This document shows positions 44,599 to 53,890 of a DNA stretch of 64,000 bases, piece after piece; positions within the stretch are counted from its first letter, which is position 1; the number at the start of each line of letters is the position of its first letter. Under the pieces are notes generated by a model. The model was given only the letters and a program-made list of their open reading frames with translations, was not told where the DNA came from and searched no databases. Source of the stretch: DATFVA01 sp963745945 (GTDB lineage Bacteria; Bacteroidota; Ignavibacteria; Ignavibacteriales; Ignavibacteriaceae); the NCBI GenBank assembly GCA_963745945.1, contig CAVUZG010000004.1, forward strand, positions 124,001-188,000, read 5' to 3'. A program made the position numbers and the translations under genes.

Positions 44599-46734
44599 TT
44601 AAAATTCTAATAATTCTTTTATACCGTTATAAACTCTGTTCCTGTTTGGAAGAATTTCATTTTCCAGTATCGGTGAATAAGGAATATGAGAATCGAGCGC
44701 TGCCACTCTTTTCACAGGTCCATCAAGGAATTGGAAACAATTATCTGAGATGCGTGCAGCTACCTCTGCGCCGAATCCACCGGTGAAGGTATCTTCGTGA
44801 ATTACAATTGCTTTATTTGTTTTCTTTACTGAATTATAAATCGTTTCTTCATCAAGAGGGATGATGGTTCTTAAATCAATTACCTCTACTGAGTAACCTT
44901 CATCTTCAAGTTTTTTTGCAGCAAGAACCGAATCCCACAAAGAAACTCCATAAGAAATAACTGTTGCATCAGTTCCCTCTCTTACAACTTTTGCTTTTCC
45001 AAACGGAACCAGGTAATCAGTATCTGGTTCGGGCGACATTGCTGAGCTTTGCCTGTACAAACCTTTATGTTCGCAAAAAAGAACAGGATCATTTATCCTT
45101 ACTGCTGTTTTCAGTAATCCTTTTGCATCGGCAGCATTAGACGGGAATGCTATATAAATTCCCGGAATGTGTGCAAAGATTGATTCGATATTCTGAGAGT
45201 GATATAATCCACCGTGGATATAACCACCAACAGCCACACGAACAACAACCGGGGATGTCCATGTATTTTTTGAACGATAACGGATTGTAGCAAGTTCATT
45301 TTTCATCTGCATAAAAGCAGGCCAGATGTAATCACCAAATTGAATTTCGACTACGGGTTTTAAACCTGTTAAAGCCATACCAATAGCCACACCCATAATA
45401 CTTGCTTCTGCAAGCGGTGAATTGAAAACCCTGTCTTCACCAAACTTATTTGAAAGACCTTTGGTTACTGTAAAGACTCCGCCCTTATTATCTGCAATAT
45501 CTTCACCGAACATATAAATTCTATCATCTCTCTCCATCTCTTCCATTAAAGCATGATTAAGTGAATCAACCATTACCACTTTATTTCCGGAGGGAGGATT
45601 TTTCTCATATTCGAGTTCATTCTTTAACCCGCTTTCATCAAAAATAAATTGGGTTGCACTTGCAGGATTCGGGTCAGTAGCATTAATTGCTTTATCGGCG
45701 GCATCGCTTACTTCCTTCTCGACCTCCTTTTTTAGTTTTAGATATTCATCCTCGGTAATAAGTTTTTTGGATATTAACTTTTTCACAAACTGCTGAATAG
45801 GGTCTTTCTGTAAATCTTTTTCCAGTTCTTCAGGGCTTCGGTATTTTTTCTGATCATCAGATGATGAATGAGATAATAATCGAACGACTTCTGCTTCAAT
45901 TAAAACAGGACCTTTACCGCTTTTAATATAGTCGATAGCTTCTGCAACTTTATCCACACACTCAAAATAATCTGTGCCGTCTATTCTAAGCCGGTGGAGA
46001 TTTGCAAAACCAGACATCATTTCTGCAACTGAATTTCCTTTTCCACCACTTTGCAGATGAACGGGCACTGAAATGGCGTATTTATTATTTTGGATAACAA
46101 ACAATACCGGAAGTTTTTCACGACTTGCCCAGTTAACTGCTTCATGAAATTCACCCTGACTTGTTGTGCCTTCACCGCTGCTTACATAAGCTATGTTTCT
46201 TTCTCCTTTTCTTACTTGCGCAATTGCAGCGCCAACAGCCTGGAGAAACTGAGTTCCGGTTGGACTTGATTGTCCCGGCAAATTTATATCTGGATGCCCC
46301 CAGTGGCATGGTAATTGTCTTCCGCCACTTGAAGGATCATCATCTTTTGCAAAACATTGAAGGAAAAAATCATAAGGTGTTACACCAAGAGACTGAGCAA
46401 GAGCAACGTCTCTGTAGTAAGGAAAAAACCAGTCTTTTTTAGGATTAAGCGCCAAACCTGTAGCAACCTGAATTGCTTCATGTCCTGAACCGGCAATATG
46501 AAAAAATGTTTTTCCCTGCCGCAGTAGATTCATCGCTTTGTTATCAATGGATCTTCCAATGAGCATTAATCTTAAGGCTTTAAATGCTTCTTCTTTAGAT
46601 AGTTGTGAGGATTTACCTGATCTTGTAGATAAATCATTTCCATTCTTCCCATTTGAACGGTCTTCCACAACGGAATCATCCTTTTTCTTTCTGTTGGTTG
46701 TGGTATTATTTTTATTTGAAATCCTTTTAGCCAT
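44599..46734 (-). CDS. 2-oxoacid dehydrogenase E1, fused alpha-beta
   Basis: This 711-residue protein joins E1 alpha (residues ~45-355) and E1 beta (~385-711). The alpha half has the thiamine-diphosphate motif in GEGTTSQGEFHEAVNWASREKLPVLFVIQNNKYAIS. The beta half has MFGEDIADNKGGVF, FNSPLAEASIMGVAIGMAL and VIDLRTIIPLDEETI. The heterotetramer-type sequence resembles branched-chain or acetoin-type E1 rather than AceE. The first ~45 residues are basic and low-complexity. It sits between lipB and E2. Confidence 0.92.
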   Translation of the reverse strand: MAKRISNKNNTTTNRKKKDDSVVEDRSNGKNGNDLSTRSGKSSQLSKEEAFKALRLMLIGRSIDNKAMNLLRQGKTFFHIAGSGHEAIQVATGLALNPKKDWFFPYYRDVALAQSLGVTPYDFFLQCFAKDDDPSSGGRQLPCHWGHPDINLPGQSSPTGTQFLQAVGAAIAQVRKGERNIAYVSSGEGTTSQGEFHEAVNWASREKLPVLFVIQNNKYAISVPVHLQSGGKGNSVAEMMSGFANLHRLRIDGTDYFECVDKVAEAIDYIKSGKGPVLIEAEVVRLLSHSSSDDQKKYRSPEELEKDLQKDPIQQFVKKLISKKLITEDEYLKLKKEVEKEVSDAADKAINATDPNPASATQFIFDESGLKNELEYEKNPPSGNKVVMVDSLNHALMEEMERDDRIYMFGEDIADNKGGVFTVTKGLSNKFGEDRVFNSPLAEASIMGVAIGMALTGLKPVVEIQFGDYIWPAFMQMKNELATIRYRSKNTWTSPVVVRVAVGGYIHGGLYHSQNIESIFAHIPGIYIAFPSNAADAKGLLKTAVRINDPVLFCEHKGLYRQSSAMSPEPDTDYLVPFGKAKVVREGTDATVISYGVSLWDSVLAAKKLEDEGYSVEVIDLRTIIPLDEETIYNSVKKTNKAIVIHEDTFTGGFGAEVAARISDNCFQFLDGPVKRVAALDSHIPYSPILENEILPNRNRVYNGIKELLEF

Positions 46735-46744
46735 TACGAACCTT

Positions 46745-47443
46745 TCACTTGACTGTAGTTAAATTAACAGAAAATATTTCTTCTCTTGTTACCTGGCTGA
46801 CATTTGTATATTCAAATATTTTTGTAAAATTTTTTATAAGACTGGTTTTTATTTCATCAATATCAGCTTTTCTTTTAATTTCTCTTTTTATTGAAGTTAC
46901 ATCTTTGTCTGTTATTCCACAGGGAATAATGCCGGAAAAAAATGATAAATCAGTATTCACATTAAAGGCAAAACCATGCATCGTAATCCACCTGCTGACT
47001 TTTATACCTATTGCAGCAATTTTTCTATCCTCCACCCAAACACCAGTGTATTTTGGTTCCCTGCTACCGGTTATTCCATATTCGGAGCAGGTTTGAATAA
47101 TTGTTTCTTCAAGGGCACGCAGATATTTGTGTGTATCTTTCTTCCAGTCATTTAAACTGATAATCGGATAACCTACAATTTGTCCCGGACCATGATAAGT
47201 GATATCTCCACCGCGATCGATATCATAAACAGAAATTTCATTTGAAGTAAGATATTCTTCTGAACCAACGAGATTATTGTGATCTGCAGTTTTACCAAGA
47301 GTATATGTGTTGGGATGCTCAAGTAAAAAAAGAATATCAGGAATTTGATTTTTCACTCGTAGTTCAAAAGTTTTCTTCTGTAAATCCCATGCCTGCTGGT
47401 AATCGATAAAACCTAAATCACAATAAAATAATTCTTTATTCAT
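46745..47443 (-). CDS. lipB: Octanoyltransferase
   Basis: This 232-residue enzyme moves octanoyl from acyl carrier protein to lipoyl domains, the step before LipA. RGGDITYHGPGQIVGYPI is the family signature, KIAAIGIKV holds the catalytic lysine, and PCGITDKDVTSIKRE the catalytic cysteine. It lies between the E3 and E1 genes, 10 bases before E1. Confidence 0.96.
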   Translation of the reverse strand: MNKELFYCDLGFIDYQQAWDLQKKTFELRVKNQIPDILFLLEHPNTYTLGKTADHNNLVGSEEYLTSNEISVYDIDRGGDITYHGPGQIVGYPIISLNDWKKDTHKYLRALEETIIQTCSEYGITGSREPKYTGVWVEDRKIAAIGIKVSRWITMHGFAFNVNTDLSFFSGIIPCGITDKDVTSIKREIKRKADIDEIKTSLIKNFTKIFEYTNVSQVTREEIFSVNLTTVK

Positions 47444-47461
47444 TTTTTAATGATCGTTCAA

Positions 47462-48865
47462 TTAAATATGTATTGCTTCGCCATATGCCTGTGCAGCTGC
47501 TTCCATAATTGATTCACTTAAGGTCGGATGTGCGTGAACAGTTTTAATTATTGAGTCACCTGTTGCTTCTAATGATTTTGCAAGTGTTGCCTCAGCTATC
47601 ATTTCTGTTGCTTCTGAACCAATAATATGAACTCCGAGTATTTCACCATATTTTGCATCAAAGATGAATTTAACAAATCCTTCCCGCTCACCGATCGCAA
47701 AAGCTTTTCCGCTTGCCATAAAAGGAAATTTACCAATCTTAATTTCATATCCGGCTTCTTTTGCTTTATCTTCCGTTAATCCAACGCTTGCAACTTGCGG
47801 CTGACAATAGGTACAACCGGGAATATTTTCATAATTAATATCAGGAGGATTTAATCCTTTAATTTTTTCTATGCAATGAATTCCTTCTGTTGAAGCTACG
47901 TGGGCTAACCATGGCGGACCAATTACATCACCAATTGCAAAAATGCCTCTGATGTTGGTACTGTAATTTGATTTATCAACTTTAATATGATTTTTGAATA
48001 ATTCCACTCCAAGTTCTTCCAACCCGAATCCTTCAACATTACCTGTAACACCAATTGCGTTTAAAACTTTATCTGCTTTTACGGTTTTCTTTTCACCGTT
48101 CACAGAGAAAGTTACTTCGGCTTTTTTCCCTTTCACTTCGGCTTTTTCAACTGTAGCCTTAGTGAAAATTTCTATTCCTTTTTTCTTTAAACTTTTCTGA
48201 AGTGTCTGGCTGACTTCATTATCTTCAATGGGAAGAATGTTATCCAGCATTTCGATAACCGTAACTTTAGAACCTAAAGCATTATAGAAATAAGCGAACT
48301 CTATACCTATCGCACCCGCACCAATTACGACAAACTCTTTCGGGAATTCATCAAGGCTCATTGCTTCGGTACTTGTAATTATTGTTTTCCTGTCAACAGG
48401 AATTGAAGGGACTGTTCTAGGTCTTGCACCCGTGGCAATAATTATTCTGTCCGCTGTAATCGAATCAAACTGTTTACCGTTAGTATCAAAAATATCTATT
48501 TGTCGGTCGTTTGCAAATTTTCCATAACCGCGGATTCTATCAATCTTGTTTTTCTTTATGAGCATCTCAACATTTTTGGTAATTCTATCTGAAATTTCAC
48601 GGCTTCTTTTAATTATCCTGCTAAAGTCGAATGATAAGTCTTTATATTTTATTCCAAAATCATCACCATGATTTTTTATCTGGTCGTACATTTCAGCATT
48701 TTTAAGAAGAGATTTGGTAGGGATACAACCCCAGTTTAAGCAAATTCCACCAAGATTCTGATGATCAATTACAACTGTGTTAAAGCCCAGTTGACCGGCA
48801 CGTATAGCGGCTACATATCCGCCAGGACCACCGCCAAGGATTGCAATTTCGTAGTTTTTAGCCAT
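47462..48865 (-). CDS. lpdA: Dihydrolipoyl dehydrogenase (E3)
   Basis: This 467-residue flavoprotein reoxidises dihydrolipoamide with NAD+. The FAD motif GGGPGGYVAAIRAGQLG opens the protein, GGICLNWGCIPTKSLL has the redox disulfide, and VIGAGAIGIEFA is the NAD motif. IFAIGDVIG follows, and AHPTLSESIMEAA near the C terminus has the catalytic histidine and glutamate. It leads the operon lpdA-lipB-E1-E2-lipA. Confidence 0.96.
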   Translation of the reverse strand: MAKNYEIAILGGGPGGYVAAIRAGQLGFNTVVIDHQNLGGICLNWGCIPTKSLLKNAEMYDQIKNHGDDFGIKYKDLSFDFSRIIKRSREISDRITKNVEMLIKKNKIDRIRGYGKFANDRQIDIFDTNGKQFDSITADRIIIATGARPRTVPSIPVDRKTIITSTEAMSLDEFPKEFVVIGAGAIGIEFAYFYNALGSKVTVIEMLDNILPIEDNEVSQTLQKSLKKKGIEIFTKATVEKAEVKGKKAEVTFSVNGEKKTVKADKVLNAIGVTGNVEGFGLEELGVELFKNHIKVDKSNYSTNIRGIFAIGDVIGPPWLAHVASTEGIHCIEKIKGLNPPDINYENIPGCTYCQPQVASVGLTEDKAKEAGYEIKIGKFPFMASGKAFAIGEREGFVKFIFDAKYGEILGVHIIGSEATEMIAEATLAKSLEATGDSIIKTVHAHPTLSESIMEAAAQAYGEAIHI

Positions 48866-48931
48866 TATTAAAGCACTTTAATTTTTTCTGGATTTTCAAA
48901 TATAAAGAAGGGTATAGAGAAATAAAAACAT

Positions 48932-48953
48932 TAGAGGCTAATTTTAGCTTCTA
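48932..48953 (-). terminator. Possible terminator after the DUF1697 gene
   Basis: TTAGCTTCTA-type arms pair with TAGAGGCTAA (one G-T pair) around two bases. On the minus strand a moderately T-rich stretch follows. It lies 48 bases after the DUF1697 stop. Confidence 0.45.
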
Positions 48954-49000
48954 AAAATATCAATTGTGACCGGTGAGTCAGAATTGAGAATAGAAGTTAG

Positions 49001-49549
49001 CTATTCAATTTTTGTTGAATATTTTTTTAAGAGTTTGTGAATTGTTTTCATTCCCCTGAATGTTACCTTAGTTTTCAATTTCCTTTCAAATAAATTTCCT
49101 GAAAAAGTTGATTCACTTTGCCCTTTTTCACAAATCCAGTAGACTTCGGTTTTTTGAAAATTGAAATCATCAACATCTGTTGTAAAGGTTTTCAAAATCT
49201 TTAATGATTCCTTATTCAAAGGATTCTTTATGAATCCAACACAATTTGCTTTTGCTTTTTCATATTTTGATTTTGGAAATGCCTGGTATTTATTGATCTC
49301 TTCCAATTCTGCAAATGTTCGTATAAAAGTGACTACTTCATAACCTAAAGATTTAAATAAATGTTTTTCTATTTCCAATTCTAATTTTTTTCGATCTTTT
49401 TTAGCGGTTTCAAAAATAACGTTACCGCTCGCAATAAAAGTTTCAACATTTGAAAACCCTATTTCTTCAAACAAGGATTTTAGATAATCCATTTTTACAT
49501 TATGCCCGCCAACATTAATTGCTCTTAAAAAGGCTATATATATTTTCAT
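49001..49549 (-). CDS. DUF1697 family protein
   Basis: This 182-residue protein starts KIYIAFLRAINVGGHNVKMDYLKSLFEEIGFSNVETFIASGNVIFE, the highly conserved DUF1697 opening. The family is widespread, cytoplasmic and without known function. The C terminus (NLFERKLKTKVTFRGMKTIHKLLK) also matches the family pattern. It is 52 bases downstream of acuC on the same strand, with no apparent functional link. Confidence 0.92.
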   Translation of the reverse strand: MKIYIAFLRAINVGGHNVKMDYLKSLFEEIGFSNVETFIASGNVIFETAKKDRKKLELEIEKHLFKSLGYEVVTFIRTFAELEEINKYQAFPKSKYEKAKANCVGFIKNPLNKESLKILKTFTTDVDDFNFQKTEVYWICEKGQSESTFSGNLFERKLKTKVTFRGMKTIHKLLKKYSTKIE

Positions 49550-49601
49550 AACTCAGAAATTATTTTAAAACTTTAACATTAGTAAAATTCAGCAATTAAA
49601 T

Positions 49602-50735
49602 TCAAATCCAGTCAGCAGCTACTGCATCAAGCAGTCGTATTGCTGTTTCCATATTATGTTTTTCAATTTCACTTTTCCGGGGAATAGGTTCAAATGCCGG
49701 TAAAACATCGTGAAGATATTCCGGAATTTCTTTGCCAATTTTTTTCTGCCATTTTAATCTCCAATCATAGGGCAATTTTTCAGGTAAATTCTGTTCAAAC
49801 AAAATCAAATACAAAATTGTCCATATTCTGAATGCAGCATTAACTGAATAACCACCACCAAAAGTAAACAAAGCCCTGCCTTTACATTTTGAATTTATCA
49901 ATTCTATTACTTTTTTATAAATAGTCATATAATCATAAGTAGTTAGTAAAAGATCAGCAAGTGGATCTGAAAAATGAGCATCTGCCCCGGCTTGCACAAC
50001 CAGCGCATCGGGCTTGAACCATGAAAGAGCTGGTACTAATACCTTATTCATTACTTCAAAATAAGTATTGCCCTCCGAAAATGGCTCAAGAGGAATATTC
50101 AGTTTTAACGATCTGCCCATCCCCTTCCCTAATTCATATAACCATCCGGTTCCGGGAAATAAATATTCACCCGATTCATGAAAAGAGATTGTCATCACCC
50201 TTTCGTTTGAATAAAATATTTCCTGTACTCCATCACCGTGATGCACATCGAGATCCAGATAAACAACATGCCAGCCTGCATCGGTCATTTCTTTTATCGC
50301 CAAAGCAAGATCATTATAAATACAGAATCCTGAAGCCAGTGAGGTATGTGCATGATGAAAACCCCCTCCCATTTGTAAAACTTTTTTCGCTTCATCCTGA
50401 ATTAACAATTGTGCACCAAGTAAAGTACCCCCCACCTGATAACGAGCTGCTTCTGCCATACCCGGAACTATTGGATTATCCAGGTTTCCAAGCCCATAAG
50501 ATTCAACATCAATTGAATTATCACCTCGGCTTACAGCTTCTACAGCATCTACATAATTTTTATCGTGAATTGAATATAATTGTTCTGGTGAAACCGGATT
50601 CGGTTTTACAGGAGTATGCATCAATCCTAATTCACTAAGCAGATCGAGAACCATTTCATTCCTTACCGGATCAAACGGATGACCTTCTCCAAGATTATAA
50701 TTAGAGTAATTAGGATGATAGATTATTTTACACAT
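49602..50735 (-). CDS. acuC: Histone deacetylase-family protein, AcuC-like
   Basis: This protein of about 377 residues is a zinc- or iron-dependent deacetylase. GGGFHHAHTSLASGFCIYNDLALAI contains the histidine pair, YLDLDVHHGDGVQEIFY holds metal-binding Asp and His, and VVQAGADAHFSDPL supplies the next Asp. A tyrosine in FGGGYSV completes the site. In Bacillus subtilis, AcuC removes acetyl from AcsA. The ATG at 50735 is preferred to an upstream start within acuB; it overlaps the acuB end by 13 bases. The context supports Acs deacetylation here. Confidence 0.9.
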   Translation of the reverse strand: MCKIIYHPNYSNYNLGEGHPFDPVRNEMVLDLLSELGLMHTPVKPNPVSPEQLYSIHDKNYVDAVEAVSRGDNSIDVESYGLGNLDNPIVPGMAEAARYQVGGTLLGAQLLIQDEAKKVLQMGGGFHHAHTSLASGFCIYNDLALAIKEMTDAGWHVVYLDLDVHHGDGVQEIFYSNERVMTISFHESGEYLFPGTGWLYELGKGMGRSLKLNIPLEPFSEGNTYFEVMNKVLVPALSWFKPDALVVQAGADAHFSDPLADLLLTTYDYMTIYKKVIELINSKCKGRALFTFGGGYSVNAAFRIWTILYLILFEQNLPEKLPYDWRLKWQKKIGKEIPEYLHDVLPAFEPIPRKSEIEKHNMETAIRLLDAVAADWI

Positions 50736-51352
50736 GCGATATGAACCGGCCAGATTACTTCGAAACCAGCATTGCAAATTGCTTCAGCAAGCATTTTCAT
50801 TTCTATTGTACCGACCCTCAGTACAAGCCTTATTTTATGGTCCTTTTCTGGATAAGTAAGGATTGAATGAATATTTATTTTACGTTCGGCCAGCAAAGCT
50901 GTAAGCCTTGCAAGTTCGCCGGATCTATCCGGCAGGCGTACATCCAGCCTTCCTGAAGGCTGATAAATTCCGGTAAGCAAAAGTAAAGCGTCTAACAAAT
51001 CCATTCCGGTTACAATACCCACAAGTTTAGAATCATCAACAACAGGCAGACATCCAATTTTCAATTCACGCATTGTACGGGTAGCAATTTCTATGGGATC
51101 GGATGGATGAGCAGTCTGTACAGGATGACTCATTATTTTTTCAACTTTGGATTCAACATCATACGGATTTTTTGTGAGCCTACTTGTGGCTAATCTTAAA
51201 TCCCTGTCTGTTACAATTCCAATAATTTTTTCATTATCAACAACAGGAAGATGCCGGATATTTTTGTCTTCCATTATTTTATAAGCTTCTAATAGGCTGG
51301 TATCGGAAGCAATTGTGATTGGATCCGGATGCATAACTCCACGAATTAACAT
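50723..51352 (-). CDS. acuB: CBS-pair and ACT domain protein, AcuB-like
   Basis: This 209-residue cytoplasmic protein has two CBS motifs (residues ~7-60 and ~75-130; DKNIRHLPVVDNEKIIGIVTDRDLR and LKIGCLPVVDDSKLVGIVTGMDLL). They are followed by an ACT domain (~137-205, RLDVRLPDRSGELARLTALLAERKINI). CBS pairs usually bind adenosyl nucleotides and ACT domains bind small ligands, so it may sense energy state. AcuB is encoded with AcuA and AcuC in Bacillus but its role is unresolved. It sits 25 bases after the Pat-like gene and overlaps acuC. Confidence 0.87.
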   Translation of the reverse strand: MLIRGVMHPDPITIASDTSLLEAYKIMEDKNIRHLPVVDNEKIIGIVTDRDLRLATSRLTKNPYDVESKVEKIMSHPVQTAHPSDPIEIATRTMRELKIGCLPVVDDSKLVGIVTGMDLLDALLLLTGIYQPSGRLDVRLPDRSGELARLTALLAERKINIHSILTYPEKDHKIRLVLRVGTIEMKMLAEAICNAGFEVIWPVHIACVK

Positions 51353-51377
51353 TTTAATTCCTTCATCATTTTAAATA

Positions 51378-53798
51378 TTAATATAATGGTCTTTGGGCAC
51401 CACCTGATTTAATGCTTAATATAATTTCACCGATAATTAATGGATTACTTGCCCCCGCAACTTTAGCTTCAAATTCCCATAACCACGGAATCTCTTCAAT
51501 CATCTGGGAAAGTCTGCCGATTACCTCACTGATCCCCTTCTTCTCCTGAAAATCAAATTCCTGTATTGTTTCGTCAAGATCAATATCAGTTAGCGGAGTT
51601 ATACGAAGAACAGATTTTGTTTCTGAAATATTAATTTCAATTAAAGGTCCAAACAAAGGATCAGGTTTGATACGGATACCTATTACAGGCGCTCCCCAGG
51701 GTTGGGTGGCAGCATATTCAATTCCGAAATATTTTAGTAGCGTAATGGATGTTTCTTTATCAAGATCAGAAATTGATTGAAGGGACTTGATAATTTTATC
51801 CAGTTCTTTCTGAATCAGGTTTCTTGCTTCACCCGCTTTAACGTCTTTATACCATACCAGCTTTCCAGTTGGTTTTCTTCTGTACTCAACATATTTCATA
51901 ATTCTGCCAAGGGCGCTAACAGCAGATTCTGGAAAACGAAACGCAGGAAATTGTATCATACCATTGTCATTTCCCGACTCATCTTCAATTGATATTGTTC
52001 CCTCTGCACCCATAATACAGAGCAGAACAGGTTTTTGAATTCCTGTTTTTTCTTCGGCGAATCTTACTCCCCTTCTAATTGCAGCTTCAATTGGTTTTGT
52101 GGAACATTTCCCAACACATGCAAAACCGACAAGTAATGCATCAACTGCTTCACTTAATAATGAAGTTTTAACGGCATCCTCATATTTATCAGGAGAAGTA
52201 AAAGCTCCTAAATCTATTACACCCGGTCCACTTATTTCCAGATAATTAATCTCGCATGCGTCTGCAAATAAAGTTGCCACTCCGGAAGAGTTTGCAATAA
52301 TACTCACATGATTTCCTTTTGGTAATGGTTGATGAGCTAGTACCACTGCAACATCAAATAAATCCAGAAGTGTTGGGGCAAGAATAATTCCTGTTTGCTG
52401 AAATAGTGCTTCAACTTCTTTCTCCCCGGCGCTAATAATACCGCTTTTAGATTCCGTAGTTTTTCTCCCTGCAAGACTTTTACCACTCTTAATGCAGAGT
52501 ATAGGTTTTTTGTTAGTCATTCTTCTGGCAATTCTTACAAACCGTCTCGGGTTACCAAAAGTTTCGAGATAAAGAATGACCATTTTAGTGTTGGAATCTT
52601 CTTCCCAGTACTGAAGCAGATCATTACCTGATACATCCGCTCTGTTGCCTGCTGAAACGAATGTTGTAAAACTAACTCCTTTTTCCAAAGCGTAGTCAAG
52701 AATAACAAGTCCTAGTGCGGCTGAATGCGAGAAGAATCCCGTATGACCTGCAGGCATAATATCAGGAGCCATACTTGCATTTAATCTGATTTTCGGATCG
52801 GTGTTCATGACACCTAGACAACTGGGACCAAGCAATCGTACACCATGCGCCCGAACTAATTCGGCCAGTTTTTTTTGTCTTTTCAAACCTTCCTCGCCGG
52901 CGTCTGCAAATCCTGCTGAAACTACTACTAATCCTTTAACTCCAGCATTAATTGATTCAAGGGCAACATCATAAACTTTTTCTGCATTAACGGCTATTAC
53001 TGAAAGATCTACTTTTTCCGGAACCTCACTTATACTTGAATAAGTTTTAATGCCATTAACAGAATTTGTATGAGGATTTATTGGATAAATGGTGCCCGTA
53101 AAATGTGCTGAAAGGATATTTCTGAAAATAATATTTCCGATGGAAGAAGTATCCCGTGAGGCACCGATCACGGCAACCACTTTAGGACGAAGAAGAGGAA
53201 TCAGAGAATTTGCCACCGCAATTCTTTCACGTAGTCCGGTTATTTCCCACAATGCTGCAGCACTCCCGACAGGAAGTTCTATATGAACAGTATCTGAATT
53301 CCATACCTGATGTCGTTCAAAGCCTGAACTTTTAAAAACATTAATCATTTGCTGGTTGTCAGGAAGAACTTCAGCTTCAAATTCAACAAACCCATTTGCC
53401 GCGGCCAATCCTGCCAGCCTTTCTAATAATAGGGTCCCTATACCTTTCCCCTGGTAATCATCTTCAATAAGAAATGCAACTTCTGCTGTATGGCCATTAC
53501 CAGCAGTAATATAGTTCCCAAGTCCAACAACCTTCGAGTCTTTATCATCACCATCAACTGCAAGAAGACAGCCGCTGCTTTTAAAATCACTACTACACAG
53601 TTCTTTTATTACATTCGTGGATACCTGGGAAATAGAAGCCATAAAACGCATTCTCAGGCTTTCCTGGGAAACACGAGTCATAAAAGATTCTACTTTATTG
53701 AAATCATCAGGAGAAGCGGGTTTAAATATAAGTCCCTTGCCGTCTTTGAGTAAGACGTGTTCTTTATAAGAAAGTCCTTCGGGTATTATACGGAACAT
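51378..53798 (-). CDS. Pat-like protein acetyltransferase: N-terminal GNAT fused to degenerate ADP-forming acyl-CoA synthetase
   Basis: This 806-residue protein has a GNAT domain at residues ~22-175, with acetyl-CoA loop QGKGIG at 116-121. Then come the CoA-binding domain (VVAVIGASRDTSSIGNIIFRN, ~205-330) and the succinyl-CoA-ligase-like domains (~345-660). The position of the phosphorylated histidine (SHTGS in active synthetases) reads ESKSG, with Lys451. The last ~115 residues look like a shortened ATP-grasp domain (DPLFGPLIEI, ITPLTDIDLDE). Synthetase activity is therefore unlikely, as for Salmonella Pat, although Pat has the GNAT at the C terminus. It probably acetylates the neighbouring Acs. 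Confidence 0.88.
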   Translation of the reverse strand: MFRIIPEGLSYKEHVLLKDGKGLIFKPASPDDFNKVESFMTRVSQESLRMRFMASISQVSTNVIKELCSSDFKSSGCLLAVDGDDKDSKVVGLGNYITAGNGHTAEVAFLIEDDYQGKGIGTLLLERLAGLAAANGFVEFEAEVLPDNQQMINVFKSSGFERHQVWNSDTVHIELPVGSAAALWEITGLRERIAVANSLIPLLRPKVVAVIGASRDTSSIGNIIFRNILSAHFTGTIYPINPHTNSVNGIKTYSSISEVPEKVDLSVIAVNAEKVYDVALESINAGVKGLVVVSAGFADAGEEGLKRQKKLAELVRAHGVRLLGPSCLGVMNTDPKIRLNASMAPDIMPAGHTGFFSHSAALGLVILDYALEKGVSFTTFVSAGNRADVSGNDLLQYWEEDSNTKMVILYLETFGNPRRFVRIARRMTNKKPILCIKSGKSLAGRKTTESKSGIISAGEKEVEALFQQTGIILAPTLLDLFDVAVVLAHQPLPKGNHVSIIANSSGVATLFADACEINYLEISGPGVIDLGAFTSPDKYEDAVKTSLLSEAVDALLVGFACVGKCSTKPIEAAIRRGVRFAEEKTGIQKPVLLCIMGAEGTISIEDESGNDNGMIQFPAFRFPESAVSALGRIMKYVEYRRKPTGKLVWYKDVKAGEARNLIQKELDKIIKSLQSISDLDKETSITLLKYFGIEYAATQPWGAPVIGIRIKPDPLFGPLIEINISETKSVLRITPLTDIDLDETIQEFDFQEKKGISEVIGRLSQMIEEIPWLWEFEAKVAGASNPLIIGEIILSIKSGGAQRPLY

Positions 53799-53836
53799 TG
53801 TTCATTATTTCGCTTATTAACAATTGGAATAATAGA

Positions 53837-53870
53837 CAAAAAAAACGGAGGTTCCAAGCAGGAACCTCCG
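53837..53870 (-). terminator. Strong Rho-independent terminator after acs
   Basis: CGGAGGTTCC pairs perfectly with GGAACCTCCG around a five-base loop. On the minus strand it is followed by at least eight T. It lies 21 bases after the acs stop and only 38 bases before the Pat-like ATG. Confidence 0.93.
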
Positions 53871-53890
53871 AATGAATCCTTGAACAAGTA

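Noticed and set aside
50021..50638. 205-residue plus-strand ORF
   Set aside because: It lies wholly opposite acuC, has biased His/Leu/Pro composition typical of a shadow frame, and shows no domain.
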